From Ciona intestinalis (Eukaryota; Chordata; Ascidiacea; Phlebobranchia; Cionidae): DNA of 64,000 nt. The stretch covers positions 6,429,792-6,493,791 of the forward strand of contig NC_020168.2 in the NCBI RefSeq assembly GCF_000224145.3. Reading direction: 5' to 3'. Shown piece after piece: positions 48,501 through 60,000 of the stretch (position 1 is its first letter; every line of letters starts with the position of its first letter). Under the pieces are notes generated by a model, which saw nothing but the letters and a program-made list of their open reading frames with translations, was not told the origin of the DNA and did not search any database. The position numbers were made by a program, and so were the translations under genes.

Positions 48501-48845
48501 AAATATAATATAGGCTATAAACTACCTTATCTTATATAATGTATAGCATTATTACCTTTTGATTAGAGACAGTTCTGTTTGTTTCTCAACAATAACATTT
48601 TCCGTTGTTGTACTTGTTGTTGTAGTTGGTGTAGTTGTTGTTGTTGTTGTGCTTGTTGTTGTCGTTGTAGTTGTTGTAGTTTTTAAGTCTGTTTCTGTAT
48701 TCAGCCTCGTAGGTTCTTCTTTTTTCTCGAGTGTTATTGTATTTTCCACTTTCGTTGTTACACCCGTCAGTAACTTGTTGCTGAACAACAAAAAGCAACC
48801 GACAAACAACAACAAGAACACAAATACAAGTTTTGTATTGTTCAT
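45533..48845 (-). CDS. GT10 alpha-1,3/1,4-fucosyltransferase
   Basis: Golgi type II enzyme that transfers fucose from GDP-fucose to N-acetyllactosamine-type glycans (family knowledge). Four exons: 48556-48845 (ATG 48845), 47235-47444, 46667-46886, 45533-46102. They total 1,290 bases, 429 residues, all phases closed; at 47444 two nearby acceptors both keep the frame. The short cytosolic MNNTK is followed by a signal anchor (LVFVFLLLFVGCFLLF) and a stem containing a long Thr-rich run. The catalytic part has PTWILMWRPPWG, QFYVFFSMEAPSYV, FINWTMTYRSDSDVF, LWVVSNC, then the donor-site motif FYLSFENAEHCKDYATEKFW, YGRVPVVWGP and PPGSFIHTEDF. The length is normal for the family. Introns carry MITE and dispersed-repeat copies; a MITE directly abuts the end of exon 3. 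Which linkage it makes cannot be told. Confidence 0.93.
46263..46390. mobile_element. MITE, AGTAGGGTGGGG family, truncated
   Basis: Left end 'gtagtacggtggaggaagat' and interior 'tggtagttaacaaagaacac' are present; the right end is lost near a short host segment. In intron 3 of the fucosyltransferase gene. Confidence 0.65.
46425..46616. mobile_element. MITE, AGTAGGGTGGGG family, well preserved
   Basis: The ends are 'tagtagggtgggggaagatg' and its complement 'ccccccaccctactata', giving inverted repeats of about 30 bp flanked by TA. It is about 190 bp with no coding capacity. It begins within about 50 bp of the exon 3 donor of the fucosyltransferase gene and supplies the stop that closes that frame in the intron. 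Confidence 0.88.
48083..48262. mobile_element. MITE, AGTAGGGTGGGG family
   Basis: 'gtgtagaagatgggacacct' at left, 'tgtctcatcttaccccacag' at right, with the family interior ('gtagtaaataaagaccgtat', 'cacgacttccatac'). Intron 1 of the fucosyltransferase gene. Confidence 0.8.
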
Positions 48846-50587
48846 ATTAGATCTTCATGTTTACCCAATTAAATTGTTGCAATTCTAGGTTTGTAACTTA
48901 AACGTTGCAGCCTATGTTTTCTGTTGGTGGCAATTCAAAGATATTGGGTGAAGCAAAAATACACCGTTCTACTAAAATATGTATTTTTACCTTATGCTCA
49001 CTGTCAAGTTATAATATAGGCGTCCTCTGGTACACCAGCCACACATGGTGTATTCATACAACTCATGCTTGCTTACTATCCAGATATATGCTACAACGAG
49101 TGGCTCGCCTACTGTTATAATGTTATATATATTATATTCACTATATTAACATAGAGTTTTAGCGTAAAACAGCAAACCTTATAACGCAGAAATCACACTT
49201 GAATGGTGATATCGGTCAGCCAACATAATCTATTCTGCAGAAGTACTCTTGTGCTACATCCATCATGAATTAAAACCACCAGAGTAGCCCTTAAAACTAA
49301 CTATGCTGTCTAATATACAATACATCAATACCTACCATACCATTTCCTATATTAATCATATCAATACAATAAATGTACAACATAGATTACATTTCCACGC
49401 ATTTCCCTGCACTCATCTATAATGTATAAGCTAGGCTACGTCGTCTTTCATATGCGCGCGTAAAACCAATAGAAACACAGCATAGAAACTAACTAAAGAA
49501 GTATAGGAAGCAAGACGTCTCTATAATCTCAGTACAGACCTAGACTGATATATTGATAGCATTGCACAGGCGGAAACACTTTAATGACACGTGGTGTATT
49601 CATGCATTCATGCTTAGCCCTGTATGTAGTAAAAGTTACATTACAATACCGTTCCATACCTATTTGAAGACACCTATGGTTCTTACATACAAAGTAACAT
49701 TTGACCAACTCCATGCCCAAACTGACTTACATTTTGGGACAAAACAGCCCCAACCTTTCACTACAGTGGGTGTAGCTGCCTCGCTTCAATGGTTTACAAT
49801 GCCCCACATAGTTATTAACAATCTTAAACCAAAAGCTAAAGAAAGCCGTTACTAAAGGGCTAAGCAAATATTAAAAGGTTTGTTTAATCGCTGGTTTCGG
49901 ATTCTGGCGTTGTATAAAATGGTTAAAGATAAAACATTACACAACGGGCATTAATGTACCATATGTTTAGCACTTAAGTGATTCCTTTTACAAGTCAACT
50001 GGTTATGTTTCTTACTGATACTACCTAACCGCTTTGTACACAAAACCTACATTCCAAAATAGCCCCTTTGTAAACTAAAGGCTACCTGTATTGAATGGCG
50101 CACAGGTAAACGCGTATAACTGAGCTTACAGCAACGCAAAACAAGTTTTATAACGGTTTACTTGACCATATTTTCTGCTTCTTAATACATAATATTACAA
50201 ATCTTGATATATACCACTTGTTATTTTCATACATCACCGCTTACTAACAACTTCTATGAACTTTATTTGCTTTTACACAGCCTGCTCTCACTGTAGTGTG
50301 CAAGAGATTTCAAATAAGAGTGTAGCGTGACCGTTCACGCTCTGAATAGGGGTTTCCTTTTGTTCGATGCCGGGTACGTATTGGTCGGTCGATGGTAATC
50401 ATCTTAGTTACCAGCACTGTAGCGAAACGAACCTCACGGAAAACAGGTAACCATTTTTAAACTAATATGCGCTCACCCATATAATTTGAATTCTGTAACT
50501 AATATTTATTAGCTGGCATCACCTAAACTGCTTAATGTAATTTTTGTTTGTCTCTGTGATGACGAGTATTGAATTGTTCTCCCATGA

Positions 50588-51102
50588 GAATATAAATGAC
50601 TAAATCGACCAAAAGTCATGCCTGTTTTTCCACACTCTGCAATAGCTTCAGTAAATCGACTGTGGGTATTGGAGTGGCAAACATGGATAATTCAAATTCC
50701 CACCAATGAGGATATAAATGACCAAACCAACCAAAAGTCACGTCTGCTTATCCACACACTGCAATAGCTTCAGCAAATTTACTGTGGGCACAGAAGGCAA
50801 ACATGGAAAAGCGACTTAAGCTCCCACCCAGGATATAAAGGACAAATGAAAAATTTTCAGCTTTAAGTGTGGTAATACCGCAAAGGCGCTAACATCGACA
50901 AATATTAAACATTTATTGAGACAATAAATTTTAATTTATTGCCCCGTAGGGTGGCGCTCGTGCAACACAAGTCTTACGTCACCGCTCCACTCATCTGCAA
51001 CGATTCTTGCGCCTTGAGGAAAATCCCCGGCTTCAATAATGAAGAATCGAACATGTGTGTGGGACGGGATGACGTAACGAGAATGAAATGCTCTTGTTTT
51101 GT
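50588..51102. repeat. Duplication block C (copy 2)
   Basis: Counterpart of 9602-10108, more than 40 kb away. This copy has continuous flanks (no N), so it is more likely the true location. Confidence 0.8.
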
Positions 51103-52257
51103 GACTAAGGCCTCAAGCTTACTGTCAAGTTATAACATGGTAGTCTTCTTATACATCAGACACGTATGGTGTATTTATGCACTTCATGCTCACTGTCGAT
51201 TTATAACATGGGTGTCTTCTAATAGGCCATACACACATGGTGTATTCATACACTTCATGCTCACTGTCGAGTTATAACATGGGTGTTTTCGTATACCTCT
51301 TGCTTTTAGTTGCATCCATAAAGTCGTTCATTGTCAAGACAAAACTTCTAGAAACTCAACAACGGGAACACGTTTACTATGTTACGTCACAGAGCGACCA
51401 AGCGTCGTCACAATCACGTGTCGAGCGTCTTCTTCGTGGCGCACGTTGCCTGCTCAAGCGTGACAAACGTCATTCAGCCTACAGTGTTGGTTTAGTCGGC
51501 GAACGTTTTGTTCGTTTGTTGTACCAGCGAAGTTGTGAAGGCAGTCACAGTATTAGATATACACCAGACCTTACAATGCTAGTAACAGCAATTGCATCAA
51601 GCTTACAAATATGTGTTTTATAAAGATTAAACGTTGTTGCAGTTAACGTTTTAATCGATATCTAAGCGCAATAAATTTCCCGCAATCTATTATTAATGGA
51701 GTGTCTCGCGCGTTTCCATTATCCTTCGCCCTTCCTGTTTGTTAAGATATTTAGCTCATAGATGTTATTGTTCGTCACTGTAACGTCTGTTACGTCACGG
51801 AAGATATTTCAATTTAGTTGCTTTTACTCTTCTGAATAATTAATACAACACGTCGTAGATAGCCGGGGGTCATACGCAATGTTACCATTTCACCATAACA
51901 GACGTATCGTGAAATGGAATATACTATTCAAGGGTTTGCCAGATTTGTCTTTATTTAGCTCTTAAAGCAGCTTTTACCTGCAGGTAAAACTTTTATTTTC
52001 TTGCTTATTGAATTTTTTTCGCTGTTTTAATTAATTTCACAATCGCGATTGTAATTAATAGGTTATGTTATACTATCGAAATTGGTGTGACGTCATAGTA
52101 GGTAATTGTTGAAGTAGCTGCTTCTTCCAAGTAGACAAGTATTTGCGATTGGGAACGCCTGTTTGTTTTGCTACAGTGAAGCATTGTTACGTAGGTGCGT
52201 TCTTGATTATGACATCACAGTTCGTTTTGTTGTATTTCGCGTTGAGAAGTTTTAGAA

Positions 52258-52463
52258 TATATAGTAGGTTGGGGTAAGATGGCCCATGTTTGCACTCTAT
52301 TACTTGACCGACTAAATAATTAATATTGAATATTTACAGAGTTTTTTGTTCACCGTATCATCACGACTCTTAAAAAAGCTTTGGTAATTGTTAAAAACAC
52401 GATTAGGAAATACGGGGTATTATGAGCTAACGGTGCCCATCTTACCCCACAGTATTATATATA
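52258..52463. mobile_element. MITE, AGTAGGGTGGGG family
   Basis: 'tatagtaggttggggtaaga' at left and 'ccatcttaccccacagtatt' at right, with interior 'caccgtatcatcacgactct' and 'ggtaattgttaaaaacacga'. TA-flanked. Confidence 0.85.
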
Positions 52464-52784
52464 ATATGCATAAAACAATAGCCATCACAGTTAATGGGTC
52501 GGAAGCTAAAAGAAGAGCGTCGGCTTCCCGTAGTGTGACGACATAATGGCTAATGTGATCTCTCAACTTGCCTCTGTTTGTTGAGGGTTGTGACGACATA
52601 AAGTCGTTTTATAAGTTCTACAAACCGGTTGTTCAAGGATTGTTTACAACAATGGTATCACTTGACCGCGAGAAGCAGGACAGCTACTTAAGTTAATGTT
52701 TAGTTTATGACAAGTTTATGCGTTTAGTTTATGTGACATTCCTTATACGCGCAGCGGATAATAGAACTCAGTTCTAGCCTTTAC

Positions 52785-52932
52785 AATTACATACAGTTTA
52801 TTGAAATCACTTTCACAACTTGTATTTGTCTATTTTAAGGTGAAAAAGAAAGGCAGTATATTCGTGAAACGATACTCGTTAGGACGCTAAAACGATAAGA
52901 TTGTTTAGATATCACTTAGTTGTTACGAGCAG
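52785..52932. repeat. 140-bp duplicated segment (partner 53625-53772)
   Basis: Both carry 'cagtttattgaaat', 'actttcacaacttgtatttg' and 'aaagaaaggcagtatatt' and end in 'ttagttgtta', at roughly 90% identity. Only these two copies are in the window. Confidence 0.8.
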
Positions 52933-53127
52933 CGAATAATAGAACTAAGCTCTAGCCTTTTGGCAGGTCGTATGTGCTTCTCATATACTTCAGCCAATAT
53001 TTGAATCAATTTTATACCTACAAAGTTATTAGTAAATGTAGTTTCGGAAATTGCATTACCAACGTTTAAGTCGCCGTTATTAAGCAGATTAATAAGAAGT
53101 TAAAACTATGTTCTATTACAAGATATA

Positions 53128-53328
53128 GTTGGATGGGGGGAGACGGGACACCTTTAGCACATAATATCCCATTATCCTGATCGTGTTTTAAACAGTTAAC
53201 AATGGTCTATGGGAGTCGTTGGGATCCGTTTTAAAAATTCTTGGAGAGTGTTTTTTCTGTTTACTACCAAATGAAACGAGAAAATAGAATGAAAAGGTGC
53301 CCCATCCTACTATATATTTAGTAGGCCA
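53128..53328. mobile_element. MITE, AGTAGGGTGGGG family
   Basis: 'ggggggagacgggacacctt' at left, 'gaaaaggtgccccatcctac' at right. The interior includes 'gatcgtgttttaaacagtta' and 'gtttactaccaaatgaaacg'. Confidence 0.85.
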
Positions 53329-54114
53329 TGAGAAGCGCTACTGGTCCTGTTTATTTAGCCATAAGAGCACTACGCGTGTATTCGATACGAAGTTAGTATA
53401 CGCCACACACGTGTATGGGTTTGGAAGCTACCGGGGTGTAATGATGGCTCTATGTTGGGTAAAAGACCAGCGGTAGCTTGGGGTTTATCATTCAGTTTCC
53501 CGTGATTCCGATTCCGATTGCATTAAATATAAGGCTCATCAGAACTATTACGTGTTGTATAGGCATATATAAGTCACTGTAATGCTTGCTTGTATAAGTC
53601 ACTTTAATGCTTGCTTTGCGACGAATTACAATTGCATACAGTTTATTGAAATTACTTTCACAACTTGTATTTGTCTATTTTGAGATAAAAAAGAAAGGCA
53701 GTATATTTGTGAAACAATAGTCGTTAGGACGCTAAAAGGATAAGATTGTTTAGATAGCAATTAGTTGTTACTGGACATTAAGCAACAAACAAACAACTTA
53801 TGTTTAGCATTTGCTGTTTAATTAACAATTAGTACACAAGTTGCAACTGCAGAAAAAGTGCACGAAAACGTAATTTTCCAAAACTGATCTCAACCGTAAG
53901 TCAGACGAAGTCTTTTTTTGATGACAGGCGGAATTTTGTTTAAAAAAAACGTTAATTTTTCATGACAGAAGATCAGTCTTTAGAATTACATCTGCTAGTA
54001 ACAGCAGAAGAATATAATACGTTTAGTTTATGTACGCGTTACTGTATGAAACTCTTGTGTAGAAATTGTTACGGATAGTGGGTGTTTTTACACGCGGAAG
54101 GTGTTGGTATATAG

Positions 54115-54228
54115 ACACTGTTAGTCGTTTATCTCATGAACCGGTACACTGTTCGTCGTTTATCCAACGAACCGGTACACTGTTAGTCGTTTATCCCGTG
54201 AACCGGTACAATGTTCGTCGTTTTCGTA
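54115..54228. repeat. About 34-bp minisatellite, 3.5 units
   Basis: Units of 'gaaccggtacactgttagtc' plus 'gtttatcccgt', starting after 'tatagacactgttag'. It lies about 350 bp upstream of the mucin-like gene. Confidence 0.85.
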
Positions 54229-54582
54229 CCATTTAGCCATATTCTTGTAAATACAGAAAACATTTATTCGTTTTTATTTTGTAATAATCATCAATTATTT
54301 ACATGACACATGCATTGTTACCAAACAGATGCCACGTTCTCACAATGTCATTATATACTCTGTGACGTAGCAAAGACATTTATGGAATGAAAGTTTCGCT
54401 CAGTAACCCTTTTAACTTGGCAAGCATTGCATATTTTACCACAATAGTCGTGTACGCGGTGTATGCCCAACGTAATTTAAGTCCCGTACCAAATTTACAA
54501 GCTATACTTAACTTTAACAAACAATTTCAACAGAAACTTAGGCTTTGAAAGGTAACGGAGCAACAACATACCGGTATTGATA

Positions 54583-55715
54583 ATGTATTGCTTGAGTAAC
54601 TTTAACAGGATCGTTGCTTTCGGACTTGTTTTAATTTGTGCATTCTACCGTAAGTCTTATGAGTTATTTTTATTATATAAGAAAATTTTGATATTAATTA
54701 TATTGTTGTAGAAACAAAAGCGCTATCACCACCAATAACAACAGCGGCAACTACAGAAGCACCAACAACATCATCAACAACAACAGCAGCGGCAACAACA
54801 GCAACACCAACAACAACAACACCAACAACAACAGCACCAACAGGAACAACAACATCACCAACAACAACAGCATCATCAACAACAACAGCATCACCAACAA
54901 CAGGAACAACAACAGCACCAACAGGAACAACAACGGCACCAACAGGAACAACAACAGGAACAACAACGGCACCAACAGGAACAACAACAGGAACAACAAC
55001 AGCACCAACAGGAACAACAGCAACAACAACAACAGCAGCAACAACACGAAATACATCAACAACAACAACAACGCCTAATACAAGAACAACACAAAACACA
55101 TCACCACCAACTACAGCAACAACAACAGCAGCAGCAGCAACTACAACAACAACAACAACACAAAATACACCGAACACAGAAACAGCAACAACAGGTAAAA
55201 TATTAAATTTCGATTGAACAAAAACAGTTTAACTTTTACTGACATTCTAAACTTTTTGCTAAATCCTTTTACTAATATTGCAGCTTCGAACACACCGAAA
55301 CCCGATGCAGGCGTACCAGTCAACCACCGGCCAAATACAGGTTCGTCGTGTTTTTTTTATGAATTAAAAAAATATTTTTGTATTTTAAGTTTGGTCGCAA
55401 ATTTTTTGGTTTATTTTTATTTATAAAACGCAAAGCAGTGTGTTGTATTATCGTTCTTTTGGTAGAAAACCAAAAAATATTTACAGAATTAAATGTGTTC
55501 CAAAACGACTCTAAAATAACCGTTTACAATTTACTTTATCTATAGGAGAAATTGTTCTTATTGTCCTTGCTGTGGTGTTGGTTGTATCCATTGTAACAAT
55601 AATCGTAAGCCGGACGATACAGAAACGAAAACGAATGAGCGAATACCAGCAACCAGAAGATTTCGGAAACCCAATTTCTTTCCCTTCCTATAAATACGAC
55701 GACGACAACTTGTAG
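54583..55715 (+). CDS. Mucin-like, Thr-rich type I membrane protein
   Basis: Four exons: 54583-54649, 54712-55194, 55284-55340, 55546-55715. They total 777 bases, 258 residues; every junction is GT-AG in phase 1. The start is ATG 54583 and gives a signal peptide (IVAFGLVLICAFY) ending near residue 22. Residues 23-183 are almost only Thr, Ala, Pro, Ser and Gly, built from repeats such as TTTAPTG, a classic heavily O-glycosylated stalk. A short Pro/Asn segment follows, then a hydrophobic helix (IVLIVLAVVLVVSIVTIIV, about residues 205-223) and a basic stop-transfer RTIQKRKR. The roughly 30-residue tail ends in SFPSYKYDDDNL and has two Tyr. No named family recognised. All-phase-1 introns suit extracellular modular proteins. 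The region looks like a microsatellite on the DNA level and is easily missed. Confidence 0.8.
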
Positions 55716-55894
55716 CCACAACGCATTAGTGTATGGTAGTGCAAAGCATATAGGTACCCCAACATAGTTGTTGTTATTATTTTAAAACTGTTTAAAGTTT
55801 CAGCGTGAACAAAATGTTCGTTATATGCGGAGGTTCGTGGTCAGCGTGTATGACCGAAAATATGACATATGCTACAATAGACCAACGTCAACGT

Positions 55895-56263
55895 TTATTT
55901 AGTTTTCCGTCCAGTGTATAAATCCAGTGAATTTAAATATTTTCTTTTTGTACTGACTCGTTGCAATCTCACCGCACGAATGTTTATTCCTGTAAGACAA
56001 ATTGTTGCATTTCGCTTCTGTATAGGTCGAAATTTGTTTTCTAGGCCCCAAACCACACATTTATCATCCTGTGCGCATTTTCCTTGTGTTTTGTTTGTTT
56101 GTAAAAAAGCACAAAACAAGATTCCATGACTTAGTATATCTCGAAGTGCATCAGTCCCATTACGGTACTTCCCCCAGTTAAAGAACCCCATACACACGGC
56201 ACACTTTCTCATATACGAGAAAATATTTCTTTCTGTAACTTTTCGTTCTTTTCTTAAATACAC
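55895..56263 (-). CDS. Possible Cys-containing ORF or exon, unassigned
   Basis: Open for about 122 codons, extendable upstream to a possible acceptor 'ctaaacacag'. It has seven Cys (KCAVC, FCAFL, KCAQDDKCVVW, ICLTG), a potential N-glycosylation site (NGTD) and a basic end. There is no methionine-proximal signal peptide. It lies 3' of the kinase gene on the same strand, but the kinase already has a stop at 57047. It matches nothing I know and could be non-coding. Confidence 0.25.
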   Translation of the reverse strand: MYLRKERKVTERNIFSYMRKCAVCMGFFNWGKYRNGTDALRDILSHGILFCAFLQTNKTQGKCAQDDKCVVWGLENKFRPIQKRNATICLTGINIRAVRLQRVSTKRKYLNSLDLYTGRKTK

Positions 56264-56445
56264 GGCTCGTAACTCTGTTTTTAAACTGTGTTTAGTTTAG
56301 CGATTACTGCTCAAACCTTCTTTAAATAAAATCCTAATTTAAAATAAACTTTATCGTGCATAATCTAAACACAATAAGCCAAAGTGTTTCTTCTTATAGT
56401 TGCTCCCAAATAAACCAACTGGGATCCAAATTACCCCAAAACATC

Positions 56446-56632
56446 TATAGTTGGGTGGGGAAAGACGGGACACTTTTGGCATGTATTATCTAAACATCCT
56501 GTTCGTGTTTTAGAAAACTAACCATGATCTACGGAATTCGTAAGGAATTAAGGATACATAATTATTTGAAAGTTGTTTGCTGATTACCAAATAGGACGAT
56601 AGAATAGTTGTCCAATATTTTCCCACTAAATA
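56446..56632. mobile_element. MITE, AGTAGGGTGGGG family
   Basis: 'tatagttgggtggggaaaga' at left, diverged right end 'ccaatattttcccactaaat'. The interior shares 'gttcgtgttttagaaaacta'. Confidence 0.75.
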
Positions 56633-57046
56633 TTTTTATTGCACCAGCAGCCCTCTGCTCATAGCTTAAACAGAACAGGAGGTGTATGAAACAGAACATC
56701 CAGGTTAAATAACGACAGCGGTTGCCCCTGCCACGCGAAGAGTACTAAGTCGCATATTCATGTATTTAAGTTAAAACGTAATTTAATTTTCTTACGATTG
56801 TGACGTCATAATCATTTTTTCTTCTATTTTACTGAAACAATGGACGTATACATCTTTTTATTACAAAAGTTTCGCGATTCGGAAGTATAAAAATAACGCC
56901 CAAGGTATAAAATACAAATACAGTAAAACGCTATTGAAGATATAAATGAACAACGTGACGTCAAATGGAGGAATCCAAAATGACGTCACATCGCACGTGC
57001 AACAACTTTTTTCAGCTGAACAATTTTAAGGTAGTTCGGTGTGACG

Positions 57047-60000
57047 TCAAATCTTAGGCTTCTTTGCTGCCCCCACGTGGTAGCCGGCTGCCGATTTTTC
57101 GGGGTCTGATTTGTAATTCTCAAGCGCCTCCGTAACCTAATGGAAATATAGGAGGAATGTTTAGTATTTTAGTTAAGGCCAGACCAGAACCGCCTAACCA
57201 TAGTTTGAAGCCATGTATGTGCGGTAGCTTTGTGTTTGTATATGCATGTGTTTGATTAAACTAATCTGACGAATAGTTCAATGCTGTAGGATTAGGATGT
57301 AGGGGGTTAGTTTATAATAAGGAGTAGGAGGTATGGGTTAGTTAATATTGAGTATAAGACTGCGAGGGTCTAGTTGCTGGCGAATATGGTTTGTATATAG
57401 TACTGTGTGGTAAGATGGGACACCTTTCGAACATAATATCCAAATATTCTGATCGTGTTTTAAACAATTAACACAGTCTATGGAAGTCGTGAGGATACGG
57501 TTTGATAATTCTTTGTTTACTACCAATGGGTCGAAAAAGAAAAGAAAAGGTGTCCCATATTTCCCCACCCTACTAAATAGGTATCGTCGTTTGAAGGATG
57601 GCTAGTGTAGGTACTATGAATTTAAGGTTTTGATTGACAGTGGACACCTGTTGCAAAATCAACACAGCATGTTTGATTTTCTACCAACCTGCTCACATGC
57701 CTCCCTGCCCACGTGACGCAATCGAGGATGGGGATTGGATACTAACGCCAAAGCGTGAACCAATCGGATGCGTTCTTTTAAGCGTGTCAGATGATTAAGA
57801 ACCAATGACGTCATCCACCTCGTGACGCCACACAGATGCAGTGAAGCGTTGAATCCCGCGCATCTGTGACGTATGTTTTGTGAATATGACGTAACAAATA
57901 GTTATACCCTAATGTCTCGCCGTGTGGCAGGCGAAATGTTAGTATAACAAAAAGTAACGATTTTAACAAAATAACTGTTTACCTATTTATTACAATATGC
58001 CTGGTAGCAACAACGGTTAGAAAACTCATAGCTGACGTCATAAAACTCACTTGTTTTCGTCACACACTGGTGAAGCGTCATGACATGGAGAATATATCAC
58101 GTGGTTAGCTGACGTGTTCGACCATTTGCCGCCGCTAGGTGCCGCACAGTGCGAATCATCAATACAAATGCTCCCACCGAATATATTTCTTGAACCGTGA
58201 TGGAATAAGTTGTCCATGTCGTTCACAACTATCTGTAATAGAGAAATTGGGACTGTAATTAATGGTGGCCAAATGATAATCAAATGGACACTCGTAAAAA
58301 GCGATCTAAAACGTGCCATCTTGCCCATCACACTACATTTCTAATGTTTAAGTCGTTTGAAAAGGTGTTTCCTTTTTTTATAAAATTCAAAATGGGGACA
58401 ATTTGGTATAGCTTTAAAATTAATGCGATAAATGAATGGCATCACTAATAATTACAAACGCCTCCGCGTGTGCGTCGTTTTGCAACACATTTTGTTGCAT
58501 GGCTGTTGTTCTTGGGGCACCTGCATGGTACTAATACAGTCCGTTTTCGTACTTTATTTATTTTGTTAATAGCGCTTTCAGTTTAGAAGCTCATTGTTTA
58601 ACTTGGTTAATTACCGTAGATTATTTTGTTTCAACAGCAGAATGCCAGTGTTTCAGCAATACATACACCATGAATCCGCTTACAAGTATTTAATATAGCA
58701 GCATATCTGTTATGTTGGGCGCATTAACCTTTGAACGCTGTATTTTCCAGTTAGGATATACTGTAACTCTATAACCAATGTTGTTCTGTACAGATGTTCA
58801 CATTAACTTACCGACATATCGGGGTTGAGGGAAAACTGTGACCCATGCACGTCATGAAGGAAATATCGTTTGTGTTCCAGCTCACTAAACAAGCACAAGA
58901 CACTTTGGATGAGCGATAAAACAGGTTGGACTTTGTCTCTTCTGCTCTGGACCAAGTTGCTGCAGTGTTGCACAATTGTTAATTACAGTGATGACCAAAA
59001 CTTTATAGTGAGTACAAGCCAATGTATTGCTATGAAACAAGTATAGATAGCTATAGACAGTGAGCATGGAGGTGTACGAATACACCAGGTGTAACTGGTG
59101 CATATAATAAGACACCCATGTTTAACTTGACAGTGAGCATGAGGTGTGTGAATACACCAGGTGTAACTGGTGCAAATAATAAGACACCCATGTTTAATTT
59201 GACAGTGAGCATGAGGTGTATGAATTCACTATCTCTCTGATAGGTAAGAAGGCACTTATATTAACTCTACAATGAGCATGAAACACCCTATATGAAACCA
59301 ATGTTACATCAACGTTTAAACTTAAGTTACTATTCACTCAACTGTAACTTTGTAAGTTTGTAGCAATCCGTCTCCGAGTAATTCGCTTCGGTTTCGTGTC
59401 CGGATGCGCAAAGTTTCTGACCCTGGTGACGTAGTAATGAATGACGTGGTTGATTGATGACGTAGGCAATTTATCGCATTGGCCGTTAATGAAAGGCGTT
59501 ATAACACGATTATACCTTTGCATGCATAGTACTGATGGACTTTAATATTATAATTCAAAATGCGGCAATATTATACGAAAAACTTTAATTTAAATCGTGT
59601 TTGCCCAATTTTCTTATCGCGAAAGGTATTGCTTATCTAGTTGGCCTTGGGTAGTTTAAGGGATTTCGATAAACAATCTTGTCATACTCAAATGTGTCGA
59701 TTTCGCAGCCTTAATAATTAGTATCCCGTGTGCGCAACATCGTGATTTAATTTTACCCGTGTGCGCAACATTGTAATTAACTTTTACCCGTGTGCGCAAC
59801 ATTGAAACCATAACCTGCAATATCATACAGTATAAACTTACCTTGGTAAATCTTGTCACAAGCCTAACGTATTTTTCATTAATACAAGCTCCATATAACT
59901 CTGGTATGCCCGGCAGTCTTATACCAAGATCAATATGCTTCTCGTAAATTTCGTACAGCTTCCTGTATCCGGTCGTGTTTCGTTTGGCCTGTGTAATATC

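Larger units (their letters stand above)
48850..54580. other. Gene-poor, repeat-rich intergenic region
   Basis: It holds 71-bp-unit copies (48985-49080, 51110-51290), the second copy of block C (50588-51102), two MITEs (52260, 53128), a pair of related 140-bp segments (52785 and 53625) and a short minisatellite (54115). Open frames such as 51237-51623 begin inside repeats and lack known motifs; I do not call them genes. Confidence 0.65.

Noticed and set aside
48559-48888. Plus-strand Val-rich frame
   Set aside because: Antisense shadow of the fucosyltransferase Thr-rich stem exon.
51237-51623. 128-codon plus-strand frame
   Set aside because: It begins inside a 71-bp-family repeat and lacks any recognised motif or splice pattern. 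The later part (about 51340-51600) has higher GC but is not persuasive.
54698-55177. Minus-strand Val/Leu-rich frames resembling a membrane protein
   Set aside because: Antisense of the Thr-rich mucin exon; (GTT)n and (TTG)n give Val and Leu runs by chance.
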